From Alistipes sp. (GTDB lineage Bacteria > Bacteroidota > Bacteroidia > Bacteroidales > Rikenellaceae), in the NCBI GenBank assembly GCA_017474235.1, contig JAFVIB010000018.1:1-64000 (forward strand): a stretch of 64,000 bases of DNA. The letters run 5' to 3'. Shown here one piece after another: positions 8,780 through 16,373 of the stretch. The notes under the pieces were generated by a model. That model did not search any database. It had not been told where the DNA came from and saw nothing but the letters and a program-made list of their open reading frames with translations. A program made the translations under genes and the position numbers. How positions within the stretch are numbered: position 1 is the first letter of the stretch; the number at the start of each line of letters is the position of its first letter.

Positions 8780-8787
8780 CAAAGATA
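8780..8787 (-). promoter_or_regulatory. -7 box (TATCTTTG) of rlmD
   Basis: An exact TAnnTTTG match on the minus strand, 19 bp before the rlmD ATG. The short leader contains the small palindrome AACGAAGTT. Confidence 0.6.
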
Positions 8788-8896
8788 GTAATTTTTTTTG
8801 GCTTTTAATCATCGTCTGCCGGCATACAACTTTTTAAACCACTTTTTGCGACATTTATTGATTAACAATAAACCTATACAGCGTTATTACTCTCCC

Positions 8897-9045
8897 GAGG
8901 TAACCCCAAGTAAAAAGCCACCAACGAGTTCGCAGTTTTTGTTTGTGGTGGATATGCTCTGCATATCGCGATAAAAGGAGTATTTCGAGGATGCTTGCAT
9001 ACTATCGATAATACTCATTTTATCGATAGCAACAAGTTGCACCAC
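8897..9045 (-). repeat. Structured direct repeat R1, copy a
   Basis: About 149 bp, nearly identical to 9134-9284. Read with the plus strand it holds CCACCA/TGGTGG arms, the small hairpin GATATGC-TCT-GCATATC, and a long stem made by CGATAAAA-GAGTATT and AATACTC-TTTTATCG enclosing ATGC-TT-GCAT. Copy b has CCGCCA in the first arm, a change that keeps pairing as G-U. Confidence 0.85.
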
Positions 9046-9060
9046 ATTCATTTTACATTA

Positions 9061-9136
9061 TAGGGCTCGAATGGCTTTAGCCATCACCGAAGGAGTCCCG
9101 TAGTCGCCGCAGGCGGTGCGGGAATAGACGACTGAG
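9061..9136 (-). repeat. Inter-repeat module with tRNA-Lys T-arm fragment
   Basis: Bases 9063-9071 read GGGCTCGAA, the complement of TTCGAGCCC, which is the T-loop and 3' T-stem of the adjacent tRNA-Lys. A hairpin ATGGCT-TT-AGCCAT follows at once, then CATCACCGA and a GC-rich hairpin, ending at GAGGTAACCCC. The same order of parts is seen at 33685-33780. Confidence 0.6.
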
Positions 9137-9284
9137 GTAACCCCAAGTAAAAAGCCGCCAACGAGTTCACGGTTTCTTGTTTGTGGTGGATATGCTCTGC
9201 ATATCACGATAAAAGGAGTATTTCGAGGATGCTTGCATACTATCGATAATACTCATTTTATCGGTAGCAACATCGTTGCACAAC
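9134..9284 (-). repeat. Structured direct repeat R1, copy b
   Basis: Second copy of the repeat, ending 5 bp before the tRNA-Lys terminator region. Differences from copy a are few single bases and one inserted base. The small stem GCAAC...GTTGC at its tRNA-proximal end keeps its arms while the loop differs (GAT here, TT in copy a). Confidence 0.85.
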
Positions 9285-9289
9285 AAACA

Positions 9290-9320
9290 AAAAAAAGACG
9301 ACAATCCGAAAATTGTCGTC
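9290..9320 (-). terminator. tRNA-Lys terminator
   Basis: On the minus strand GACGACAAT and ATTGTCGTC pair perfectly, followed by a run of eight T. The stem begins directly after the encoded CCA of the tRNA. Confidence 0.92.
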
Positions 9321-9396
9321 TGGTGAACTCGCTGGGGCTCGAACCCAGGACCCCAACATTAAAAGTGTTGTGCTCTACCTGCTGAGCTACGAATTC
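9321..9396 (-). tRNA. tRNA-Lys (anticodon TTT)
   Basis: 76 nt with CCA encoded. The acceptor pairs GAATTCG with CGAGTTC (one G-U) plus discriminator A. The D arm is AGCTCAGCAGGTAGAGC, the anticodon loop CTTTTAA gives UUU, and the T arm is CTGGG-TTCGAGC-CCCAG. All the standard cloverleaf positions are filled. Confidence 0.97.
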
Positions 9397-9423
9397 ATCG
9401 CACCAAATCACTTTTTGGTGGTG

Positions 9424-9454
9424 CAAAGATAGAACATTTTTCTTAAATGCCAAA
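9424..9454 (-). promoter_or_regulatory. tRNA-Lys promoter
   Basis: On the minus strand TTTG (9451-9454), 19 bp, then TATCTTTG (9424-9431). The transcript would begin near 9417 and include a short 5' leader that can fold as GCACCA...TGGTGC before the mature tRNA. Confidence 0.8.
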
Positions 9455-9557
9455 ATAAAACGATATTTTTATCATATTTTATATTTGGATAGGCTCTATT
9501 GCTAAGACTTATAAAAGAAACGGCATTCACGGGATGTAACCATCTTAAGAAAGCTCA

Positions 9558-9618
9558 ATACCCCTCTTACTTAGAGCAAGAGGGGTGAGGAGCGTGCGAG
9601 CCGCCCGAAGCGTAACGC
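9558..9618 (-). repeat. Covarying hairpin repeat H, copy 1
   Basis: Read on the minus strand, GTTACGCTTCGGGCGGCTCG is followed by a C-rich spacer and the hairpin CCCCTCTT...AAGAGGGG (9561-9568 with 9578-9585). A second copy at 33312-33371 has the same 20-base start and a hairpin in the same place with a different but still paired stem. The bases before it also resemble each other (TTGTATG then GTTACGC). Confidence 0.7.
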
Positions 9619-9722
9619 GCCCATACAACTTATAATAAACAAGATGATTTTACGGTCTATTGAAAATGGTTTAGGGTATAGTATTAACTACTTTTTTAGA
9701 GCGATACCCCGACAGAGTGTTG

Positions 9723-9750
9723 TTTGTTTACAAAACTTTTTCTAACTTTG
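9723..9750 (+). promoter_or_regulatory. Promoter of 6S-like RNA
   Basis: TTTG at 9723-9726, 16 bp, then TAACTTTG at 9743-9750. A start near 9757 sits just before the outer stem of the RNA described next. Confidence 0.65.
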
Positions 9751-9756
9751 TATTGT

Positions 9757-10010
9757 AATCGGACAGATTACGGACATATTGAAAGTGTTTTCGCAGTCCT
9801 TAATCGAAAATGTGGAAGTTTTCAATGTAGTAGGGCAAACGAACAGCACTCATTTCTTGTATAGCTATGCGGCTATGCGCGATTCGTGCATATATCTCAT
9901 ACTATTCAGGTGTGGGGTATTGCGCGTTTATTACTACATAGGTCTTTCCACAACCTTCGATTAGATAGACGGAAATCAACTCCACACTTTCTTATTGGAC
10001 AATTGCCATT
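9757..10010 (+). ncRNA. ssrS: Rod-shaped RNA, candidate 6S RNA (Bacteroidales-1 type)
   Basis: The segment folds end to end into one rod. GAAAGTGT (9781-9788) pairs with 9984-9991, AATCGAA (9802-9808) with 9956-9962, TGTGGAA (9811-9817) with 9946-9952, ATGTAGTA (9825-9832) with 9932-9939, AAACG (9837-9841) with 9925-9929, and the tip is ATGCGCG-ATT-CGTGCAT (9875-9891). A single long hairpin with bulges and a loose centre is the form of 6S RNA, which binds the RNA polymerase holoenzyme. The strong promoter and lack of a credible reading frame agree. The naming as 6S, and the exact ends, are inference. It could also be read as the leader of the membrane-protein gene that follows. Confidence 0.65.
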
Positions 10011-10043
10011 TGGGAGTTGGGTGGTCTAAAAAACTTAAATAAA

Positions 10044-10961
10044 ATGAAAAAAATCTTGATGGTAATGCTTCAAATGGCATTATTTGTACCTACTCTTTTC
10101 GCACAGACAGAGCAGGTGGTTGAGACCTCTGAGGAGTTGGCTCCTGTGGCAGAGACAAGTGGTTCTGCGGTTTTGGACATTATTCTGCTTGTGCTTATAG
10201 GCGTTGCAGCACTTGCAGTAGTAGGTCACATGATTTACGAGTGTTTTATTCGTAAATCTTTGCGCACAGATTACAGTGTTGATGAATTTGAGGCAGTTCG
10301 CGTTGCCGAAGGTTTAGATGCCGAGATGACCGAAGAGGAGATGAATGTATGTGAGCGTTTGAATGAGTATCAGAATATATGGGAGCAGATACCATCAGAA
10401 GGCGAGCCGTCATACTTACCTATTAAAAAGAAGCAAATAGATAAAGTACAGGTGCTTATCAACGATGCTATTGCAACAAAGCCTACAGATCAGAGTGTTG
10501 TAGATGTTATCAATGAGCTTAACGGCGTCATTAACGATATGTGGAAACGCTCATTTAATGGTTCTAAGACTATGATTGTTATATCTGTACTTGTCGCTGC
10601 GGCACTGTCGTTTATCGTAGAGATGGCTACTCCTGCAATAATGATTGGCACAGGTATCGTATTGTATCTCTTTGCAAGCCGTACACCTATGTTTGTCCTT
10701 ATCCGCAAGGAACTCAAGGGTAGAGGTGGCAGACGAAGCTTCCTTACACTTATTATGGGTGGTCTCTTTGGTGCTGTTGCTGCTGCTCCAACATACAAGA
10801 CAATTACAACATACAGCGATGGTCACGAAGAGACAGAGACTGACAACTCTCAGACGTGGTTTACTTTGCTTATTGCCTTTATAGTCTCTGTACTGTTAGC
10901 AATATTCTTGTGGGCTATTGCTCTTATCAACTATATTCGTAACTATTGGTTGTATTTCTAA
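10044..10961 (+). CDS. Membrane protein of unknown function
   Basis: 305 residues starting at the ATG at 10044 (an upstream in-frame TTG at 10017 lacks support). Residues 1-20 are a signal-like segment ending LFAQ. Membrane segments follow near 42-66 (LDIILLVLIGVAALAVVGHM), about 177-210, and 279-300, with a soluble, helical, acidic domain between about 70 and 170. I do not recognise the family. It stands alone, downstream of the 6S-like RNA and facing a convergent amylase gene. Confidence 0.75.
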   Translation: MKKILMVMLQMALFVPTLFAQTEQVVETSEELAPVAETSGSAVLDIILLVLIGVAALAVVGHMIYECFIRKSLRTDYSVDEFEAVRVAEGLDAEMTEEEMNVCERLNEYQNIWEQIPSEGEPSYLPIKKKQIDKVQVLINDAIATKPTDQSVVDVINELNGVINDMWKRSFNGSKTMIVISVLVAAALSFIVEMATPAIMIGTGIVLYLFASRTPMFVLIRKELKGRGGRRSFLTLIMGGLFGAVAAAPTYKTITTYSDGHEETETDNSQTWFTLLIAFIVSVLLAIFLWAIALINYIRNYWLYF

Positions 10962-10982
10962 TATTAGTCCAAATACACAAAA

Positions 10983-11013
10983 AAACGGCGAGCAGATAAC
11001 CTGTTCGCCGTTT
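10983..11013. terminator. Bidirectional terminator
   Basis: AAACGGCGAGCAG pairs with CTGTTCGCCGTTT (13 bp, one G-U) around a short loop between two convergent genes. Confidence 0.9.
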
Positions 11014-11032
11014 CTTGTGTATATACCACTCA

Positions 11033-13660
11033 TTACTCCCTAACCAGCACTACATAGTCGCCTGCTGCGAGGGTAGTTGAATAGGTTGCAGAGTTGAGTG
11101 TTACGGCTGCGCCTGTAAGTAGATTCTTCCACTCACCCTGAACAGGTACATTGCAAGTAGCATTGCTCTGTGCGTTTGTGAAGTTTGCCATAACGATAAC
11201 ACTGCCGGCATTTGTGCTATAAACAAGTGTCTTAGCTGCCATATTTGCGTCGCCAACCTTCCAAGTGTTGATTGTAGTTGTGCCGTCAAAACCGTACATA
11301 TTCTGATGTGTGGTACGGAAGGTGATAAACTTGCACATAGCGTCGTAGAGGGCTTTGCGGTTTGCATCCTCCATATAATCCCAATGTACAGGTTTTGGTT
11401 CGACCTTCTGACCGTCATCAGAGCCGATTGTAATATCGTAACCCATCTCGCCGAACTGCCACATCATCTTTGGATATGGAGAGAGGAAATGGAGAGCATA
11501 AGCAGCCTGAAGGTGCTTTGAGATGCGCTTCCAATCGCTCTTGACAAAGCTCTGACCGTAAGCTACAGCCTTATAAGCTACGCGCTCCTCATCGTGGTCC
11601 TCGATATTGCCGACATGACCGAATGAGGCAGCACCGCTGAAGTCGCTCTTTCCGCTACCTGTCCAGCCCATAACTGTCTCTGAATATGGAGCTACAGCCT
11701 TACGCCAGAGCAGTATGCCCTTATAGTTTGCCAACTCTGTCTCCTCCTGAGCATCTGAAAGGTGCTCAAGAATAATGTAAGCATCAGGTTCAACCTCGCG
11801 GATAGCATCAGCATAATCCTTGATAATTGCGATTCGAGATGCATCATATTGATTCCAAGTGCCGACATTGCTACCTGAGTTCTTCTGTGTAAGACCCTTT
11901 GAGAGGTCAAAACGATAGCCGTCAATATTGTACTCCTTGAGCCAATACTGGAGCATATCCTTGAAATACTGACGGGTCTTTGGATACTCGTGATTAAAGT
12001 CGTGGAATACATTGAATGGGTGACGAGCAACCTTATTGAAGAATGGATTGCTATTTGAAGCCTGACCGTCAGAGTCGCTCCACATCTTCATCCACGGATG
12101 CAGACCTGTTGCGTGGTTGATAACAATATCGAGAATAACAGCGATACCGCGCTTATGGCACTCGTCGATAAAGGTCTTGTAGTCCTCTACTGTACCGTAT
12201 GCCTTATCGGCTGCGAAGTAGAAGCAAGGGTTATAGCCCCAACTGTTATTACCATCAAACTCCTGAATAGGCATTAGCTCAATAGCGTTGATACCCAAAT
12301 TCTTGATATGGTCGAGCTTTGCAAGCGCAGCCTTCACTGAACGCTCTACAGTAAAGTCACGGAAGAGCAACTCGTAGATAGCAAGGCTATTCTGCTTTGG
12401 ACGCTGGAAATCGGTTACTATCCAATTAAAGTTTGCCGGAGTGGTAGAGAATACAGAGAGTACATCTGTAGCCTTATCTGACGGATATTGACGCAGGTTA
12501 GGGTAGATAGTACCATTCTCGTTAATCCACTTATCGTTCCAAGGGTCGAGAATCTTTGTGCCATAAGGGTCTGCACACTTAATGGTCTTATCGACAAGGA
12601 ATTGGTAAGCCACCTCAGTATTTGCGCTCAGACCATCAATTGTTATCCAAAAATAGTCGCCGTCACGCTTCATCATATACTTATTTGACGGCGCAAAGTC
12701 GTTAAAGTCGCCCAAGACAACAACCTGCTGCTTACCCGGAGCATAGAGAACAATAGTCGCACTATTGCCACTCACCGTAACACCATCCTTCACACCCGCA
12801 GGGCGAGCCTGACTCTCTGTTGCACCCAAAACAGTAGCAGTCACCTCATCAGTAACGCTCTTTGAGCCATCAGAAGCCTCAGCTTTAAATACAACATCCT
12901 CGCAAACACTTGCATTGTATGTGTATGTAATGTCACGACCCTCAGATGTAGCTACAACCTGACTATTCTTGTATAGAGTAACAGATGTTGCAGCCTGTGC
13001 TGTAACAGATACAGTATAATCAACATTCAAATCGAGAATTGCACGGTCAGCAGGGGAGAGAATCTTCACACCAAGACCAGCCTCTGAAAGCTCGATGAAG
13101 ATGTCGTTGCCGTTATCCTTCAACTCTGTAGTACTATCGGCAGAGCGGAATACAAATGCAAGGTGAGTAATCTTCTCAGATGCAGGAACGCCGTAGAATG
13201 CACGCGGACCACCCTTGATAATGAGCTTATAGATGTTTGTCTTAACCTTTGACAGCTTACAAGAGTTGTCGTTTACGCCCCAATCGGTCTTAACATACTT
13301 CCAATCGCCCGTAGATATACTTGCAGAAGTAAGGACTCCGGTATGAGCATAGATATCGCCCTTGAAATTGTCCATCGTTGTACCCTCGGTATTGAGATAG
13401 ACAATCACATCGGTTGTCATATCAGCAGTAATAAACTTCGGGTCGGAAGAGATGAACGGGAATACCTCGTCAGCAGGAGGTGTCTCTCCCGGGTCATTTG
13501 GGTCATCCGTATTATCAGGATTTTCTGGCTCCGGATCCGGTTTCTCCTGCTCCTCTTTATTGACCGGCTTGTTATCCACCAAGTCGCCACCACCTACACA
13601 GGCAGTAGTAAAGAGCAGTGCCGAGCAGAGGGTTAAGATTAGTAAATGAAGTTTTTTCAT
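11033..13660 (-). CDS. Secreted GH13 alpha-amylase-family lipoprotein
   Basis: An 875-residue lipoprotein (lipobox TTAC, Cys21) that would cut alpha-1,4-glucans at the cell surface. After the Cys comes a Pro/Glu/Asp-rich linker (about 25-65). An N-terminal beta region of about 130 residues may bind starch. A CBM48-like beta domain follows near 285-390 (TIVLYAPGKQQVVVLGDFND). The GH13 barrel starts near 430 (LAIYELLFRDFT). Conserved regions are DIVINHA, GYRFDLSKG (nucleophile Asp), IILEHLSD (acid Glu) and NIEDHDEER. A C-terminal beta domain ends the protein. It is not in the plus-strand starch operon but lies close by, so shared use of starch is inferred. Confidence 0.92.
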   Translation of the reverse strand: MKKLHLLILTLCSALLFTTACVGGGDLVDNKPVNKEEQEKPDPEPENPDNTDDPNDPGETPPADEVFPFISSDPKFITADMTTDVIVYLNTEGTTMDNFKGDIYAHTGVLTSASISTGDWKYVKTDWGVNDNSCKLSKVKTNIYKLIIKGGPRAFYGVPASEKITHLAFVFRSADSTTELKDNGNDIFIELSEAGLGVKILSPADRAILDLNVDYTVSVTAQAATSVTLYKNSQVVATSEGRDITYTYNASVCEDVVFKAEASDGSKSVTDEVTATVLGATESQARPAGVKDGVTVSGNSATIVLYAPGKQQVVVLGDFNDFAPSNKYMMKRDGDYFWITIDGLSANTEVAYQFLVDKTIKCADPYGTKILDPWNDKWINENGTIYPNLRQYPSDKATDVLSVFSTTPANFNWIVTDFQRPKQNSLAIYELLFRDFTVERSVKAALAKLDHIKNLGINAIELMPIQEFDGNNSWGYNPCFYFAADKAYGTVEDYKTFIDECHKRGIAVILDIVINHATGLHPWMKMWSDSDGQASNSNPFFNKVARHPFNVFHDFNHEYPKTRQYFKDMLQYWLKEYNIDGYRFDLSKGLTQKNSGSNVGTWNQYDASRIAIIKDYADAIREVEPDAYIILEHLSDAQEETELANYKGILLWRKAVAPYSETVMGWTGSGKSDFSGAASFGHVGNIEDHDEERVAYKAVAYGQSFVKSDWKRISKHLQAAYALHFLSPYPKMMWQFGEMGYDITIGSDDGQKVEPKPVHWDYMEDANRKALYDAMCKFITFRTTHQNMYGFDGTTTINTWKVGDANMAAKTLVYSTNAGSVIVMANFTNAQSNATCNVPVQGEWKNLLTGAAVTLNSATYSTTLAAGDYVVLVRE

Positions 13661-13971
13661 AGTTTATAAATCGGTTTATTAGTTAATAAAATCTTCGAAT
13701 GCAATCGCAAATTTTATTAAAAAATACGAAACTCTGTAACTCTTCGCGCGCGGGCGGTGGTATTAAGGTGTTGAGATGTGAGAAAATGGGAATGAATGGA
13801 TAGCAAAAGAGGCTGTTCTACAACTTTGTTGCGACAGCCTCTTCTCTTAGAAGTTGTATAACAATAGGGATTTCAAGGCTTGCAAGCCCGAAAAAGCGGA
13901 GTTTACTCGTCGTAAATGAGCATTTTGAGGGCAAGTGTAATGCAGAAATCACCTTGTTAAACAGCTTCTAT
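13661..13971. other. Intergenic region between amylase and lytTR gene
   Basis: No gene is seen. It contains the amylase upstream region (13661-13790), a hairpin (13807-13843), and a stretch 13850-13965 with inverted TTTAC/GTAAA arms that looks like a dispersed Bacteroidota intergenic repeat. Confidence 0.55.
13807..13843 (-). terminator. Hairpin after the response-regulator gene
   Basis: AAGAGGCTGT pairs with ACAGCCTCTT. On the minus strand it is followed by TTTTGC, so it can end the two-component transcript, although it lies about 130 bp past the stop codon. Confidence 0.65.
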
Positions 13972-14745
13972 TTACTGTTGTTCGCCACTCTCAAGCCATA
14001 GCAAAAAATCTGCCGTCTTGCTGCGACTGACAAATGAGTCGATGTTGCTTGCAGGACGAAGTGTCAGCTTTATTCTGTTACCAAGTCGTTTTGCGACATT
14101 TCCAACAGCCTTATCCGAAACGATACAACTACGAGAGATGCGGAAGAAGTGTGAAGGATTAAGCTCTTTACTAATAGTATCGAGCGAGATGTCCATAAGG
14201 TATTTCTCTGCGCCGACAGTCATCAGATATGTACAGCCCTCCTCGGAGTAGAAGTATGCGATATTGGAGGTATCGACAAGGATAATCTTGTCGTTATATC
14301 TGAGCAGATAACGCTGCTTGTAACGACGAATCTCACTATTGACAGCACTTCTGAGCGCAGTAGTATCAATATTTCTGCCTTGTAATACCCGCTTCTCACG
14401 ACAACGCTCCAGCGCACGAGCAAGGTCATTGATACTCACAGGTTTAAGCAGGTAGTCGATAGAGTTTACCTCAAATGCTTTGATGGCATAGTTATTATAC
14501 GCCGTAACGATAATGACAGGGCAGGCAATCTTTATCCTGTCAAAAATATCAAAACATTTACCATCAGACAGCTCTACATCCATAAAGATAACATCAGGGT
14601 ACAGAGTAGTACTCTCTAACCAGCTCACACTCTTATCTACACTATCCAGAACGCCACAAATACTGATGTCGTCAAAATTTGTTGTTAAAGCTCTTACAAG
14701 TGCCTGCTGTGCAACAAGCTCATCCTCAATAATAAGAACATTCAT
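13972..14745 (-). CDS. LytTR-family response regulator
   Basis: 257 residues. The receiver domain (1-120) has the acidic pair in IIEDE, the phosphoacceptor Asp in VIFMDVELSDG (about residue 55), Thr in VIIVTAYNNYA and the Lys in YLLKPV. After a linker, a LytTR DNA-binding domain spans about 150-250 (RYLLRYNDKIILVDTSNIAYFY, then HFFRISRSCIV). LytTR proteins bind pairs of short direct repeats. It is transcribed 12 bp after the sensor kinase gene and away from the starch operon. No SusR-type regulator is present in the window, so this pair is the nearest candidate controller of the starch operon (inference). Confidence 0.93.
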   Translation of the reverse strand: MNVLIIEDELVAQQALVRALTTNFDDISICGVLDSVDKSVSWLESTTLYPDVIFMDVELSDGKCFDIFDRIKIACPVIIVTAYNNYAIKAFEVNSIDYLLKPVSINDLARALERCREKRVLQGRNIDTTALRSAVNSEIRRYKQRYLLRYNDKIILVDTSNIAYFYSEEGCTYLMTVGAEKYLMDISLDTISKELNPSHFFRISRSCIVSDKAVGNVAKRLGNRIKLTLRPASNIDSFVSRSKTADFLLWLESGEQQ

Positions 14746-14757
14746 AGGTTTGGTTGG

Positions 14758-16122
14758 TTATATTAATGGTAGTTTAACTTCAAAAATGGTATCGCTCTTT
14801 GTTATTGTAATCTCTTTGCCAATAGCAGTAATATACTGTTTAGAGATATTCTGCAAGCCGACTTTTGTACTATCTCCACTTGAGGCTTTAGGTTGCAAAT
14901 TGTTGCGCACAACAATCTCATCGCCCTCTGTACAAATATCGATATTGAGAGGCTGCTCGGCGCGGACAATATTATGCTTAAAGGCATTCTCTATAAGCAC
15001 CTGTATCGAACACTGCACAACAAACCTGCCATTATACCTCTCGTCAATATCTACATTGACACTAAAACCATTTGGAAAACGAACTTTCAATAGGTCAATA
15101 TACTGCTCAATAAAGGCTAATTCATCTGAAAGGCGAACCAAATGTTCATCCTCGTTCTGCAACATATAACGATAGAGCGATGCGAGTTTTCGAACATATT
15201 CACAAGCATCATCATTTTTACCCTCCTCAATAAGTCCGTTGAGAATATTGAGCGAATTAAATAGGAAGTGAGGATTAACCTGCTGCTTGAGGATATTGTA
15301 TTGAAACTGTGCTAAACGACGCTTCTCCTGCTCTTTTTCTATACGGGTACGAGTCTGATAGACATACGACAGCATCACCATAACCACATAGACTATCAGA
15401 TTGGCGATAAATGTAATCGAAAAGAGCTGTATAAATGTAGCCTGCTGATAGGGAGTCGGAGTACCAAAAGGTAGATTATAGCCGATAATTACAGCTGTAA
15501 GCGCTGCAATAGCGACAGACTCTGTAATAATGCCGACAATATACCCGACAGGGGTAGAGAGCCAATTGTAGTGATGGCTGACTATCAAGTAGATGATATT
15601 GCAACATATCAGCACAATAATAGCGAGCGAATTGCCTAATATGAGCTTTATAGAGAGGTTTACAGCCTCCTCGGAGAGCATATTACCAAATATCTTCGAA
15701 TAGACGAGGCGGACAATGAGTAACACTCCGATAGTCAGTACTATAGAGAACATATCCGGCACCCACATATTTCGCGAACTCCCCCCCCCGAGAGAGTTAT
15801 ACAACAGAAGTATTCCAAAGCCTATTATCTCGGTCGTAATAAGCGATGTGATAGGGTGGAGGGCGTATGGAGGGAGAACTCCCGCAAGCCATTGCGCTCC
15901 GTAAGTACCAATCACGAAACCTAAAATATTACCGGCAATAACACTCGCCGCAATAATACCAAGACCCTGACCTTTGCGAATACCTATGATAGCTATCATA
16001 GAGACTGTCGCCACTGTAAGCAGCAGCTCGTCAGATACACTGAGGAATTGACACAACGCAACTATAATCGCGTGCAAAGCCGCGAATATATGTATAATAT
16101 GTGTACAACGCAGTGTATTCAT
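14758..16122 (-). CDS. LytS-type sensor histidine kinase with G9 tract
   Basis: A 454-residue membrane sensor. About eight hydrophobic segments occupy residues 5-265. The kinase part begins at RRLAQFQYNILKQQVNPHFLFNSLN, whose NPHFLFNSLN holds the phosphorylated His (about residue 300), and the ATPase domain shows VLIENAFKHNI and VGLQNISKQY. It phosphorylates the LytTR regulator encoded next. The gene contains nine G in a row (bases 15781-15789 as C on the plus strand), coding for Gly-Gly-Gly near residue 112 between membrane segments. Slippage there would shift the frame before the kinase domain. The ligand is unknown. Confidence 0.92.
   Translation of the reverse strand: MNTLRCTHIIHIFAALHAIIVALCQFLSVSDELLLTVATVSMIAIIGIRKGQGLGIIAASVIAGNILGFVIGTYGAQWLAGVLPPYALHPITSLITTEIIGFGILLLYNSLGGGSSRNMWVPDMFSIVLTIGVLLIVRLVYSKIFGNMLSEEAVNLSIKLILGNSLAIIVLICCNIIYLIVSHHYNWLSTPVGYIVGIITESVAIAALTAVIIGYNLPFGTPTPYQQATFIQLFSITFIANLIVYVVMVMLSYVYQTRTRIEKEQEKRRLAQFQYNILKQQVNPHFLFNSLNILNGLIEEGKNDDACEYVRKLASLYRYMLQNEDEHLVRLSDELAFIEQYIDLLKVRFPNGFSVNVDIDERYNGRFVVQCSIQVLIENAFKHNIVRAEQPLNIDICTEGDEIVVRNNLQPKASSGDSTKVGLQNISKQYITAIGKEITITKSDTIFEVKLPLI
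15781..15789 (-). repeat. Homopolymer tract (G9 in coding strand)
   Basis: Nine identical bases inside the sensor kinase gene, the longest G/C run I noticed in the window. Such runs can change length by polymerase slippage. Confidence 0.85.
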
Positions 16123-16146
16123 TAATTAAATTCCTTAAAAACAGTT

Positions 16147-16178
16147 CAAATTTAATACAAAAATCTCGTTTCTACAAA
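16147..16178 (-). promoter_or_regulatory. Promoter of the two-component operon
   Basis: On the minus strand TTTG (16175-16178), 20 bp, then TAAATTTG (16147-16154), placing the start about 18 nt before the sensor ATG. Confidence 0.7.
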
Positions 16179-16309
16179 CAATTTGTAAATATTTCATAAA
16201 TTCATTGCTAAAAAAGTACCCGAAAAACCAATCCGCTCAACTCCTTTTTTATACATTTCAACACCTAAATACTACCGCTCGCGCGAGGAGATTTTCTCAT
16301 ATTAAAAAT

Positions 16310-16350
16310 ATTTTCAAATTTTGTCTATTGACAGCATGCAATTTGAAAAT
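16310..16350. promoter_or_regulatory. Inverted repeat upstream of the starch operon
   Basis: ATTTTCAAATT (16310-16320) and AATTTGAAAAT (16340-16350) are a perfect 11-bp inverted pair 19 bp apart, ending 23 bp before the first operon gene. It could be an operator or a leader hairpin. No exact TAnnTTTG box was found nearby. Confidence 0.5.
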
Positions 16351-16373
16351 TTTTAAGAAATTTTAATAATTAT

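Larger units (their letters stand above)
9397..9722. other. Intergenic region between tRNA-Lys and 6S-like RNA
   Basis: No protein gene is supported. It holds the tRNA-Lys promoter, the hairpin repeat at 9558-9618, and otherwise A/T-rich sequence. Confidence 0.6.

Noticed and set aside
8890-9290. CRISPR array
   Set aside because: Only two copies, repeats of about 150 bp with internal hairpins, no regular short spacers and no cas genes.
9779-9964. 61-codon frame
   Set aside because: It lies within the rod-shaped RNA, begins with a weak start codon and has an unlikely composition; the base pairing explains the sequence better.
10017-10043. Earlier TTG start for the 314-residue membrane protein
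   Set aside because: The ATG at 10044 directly begins a good signal segment; the nine earlier codons add nothing typical.
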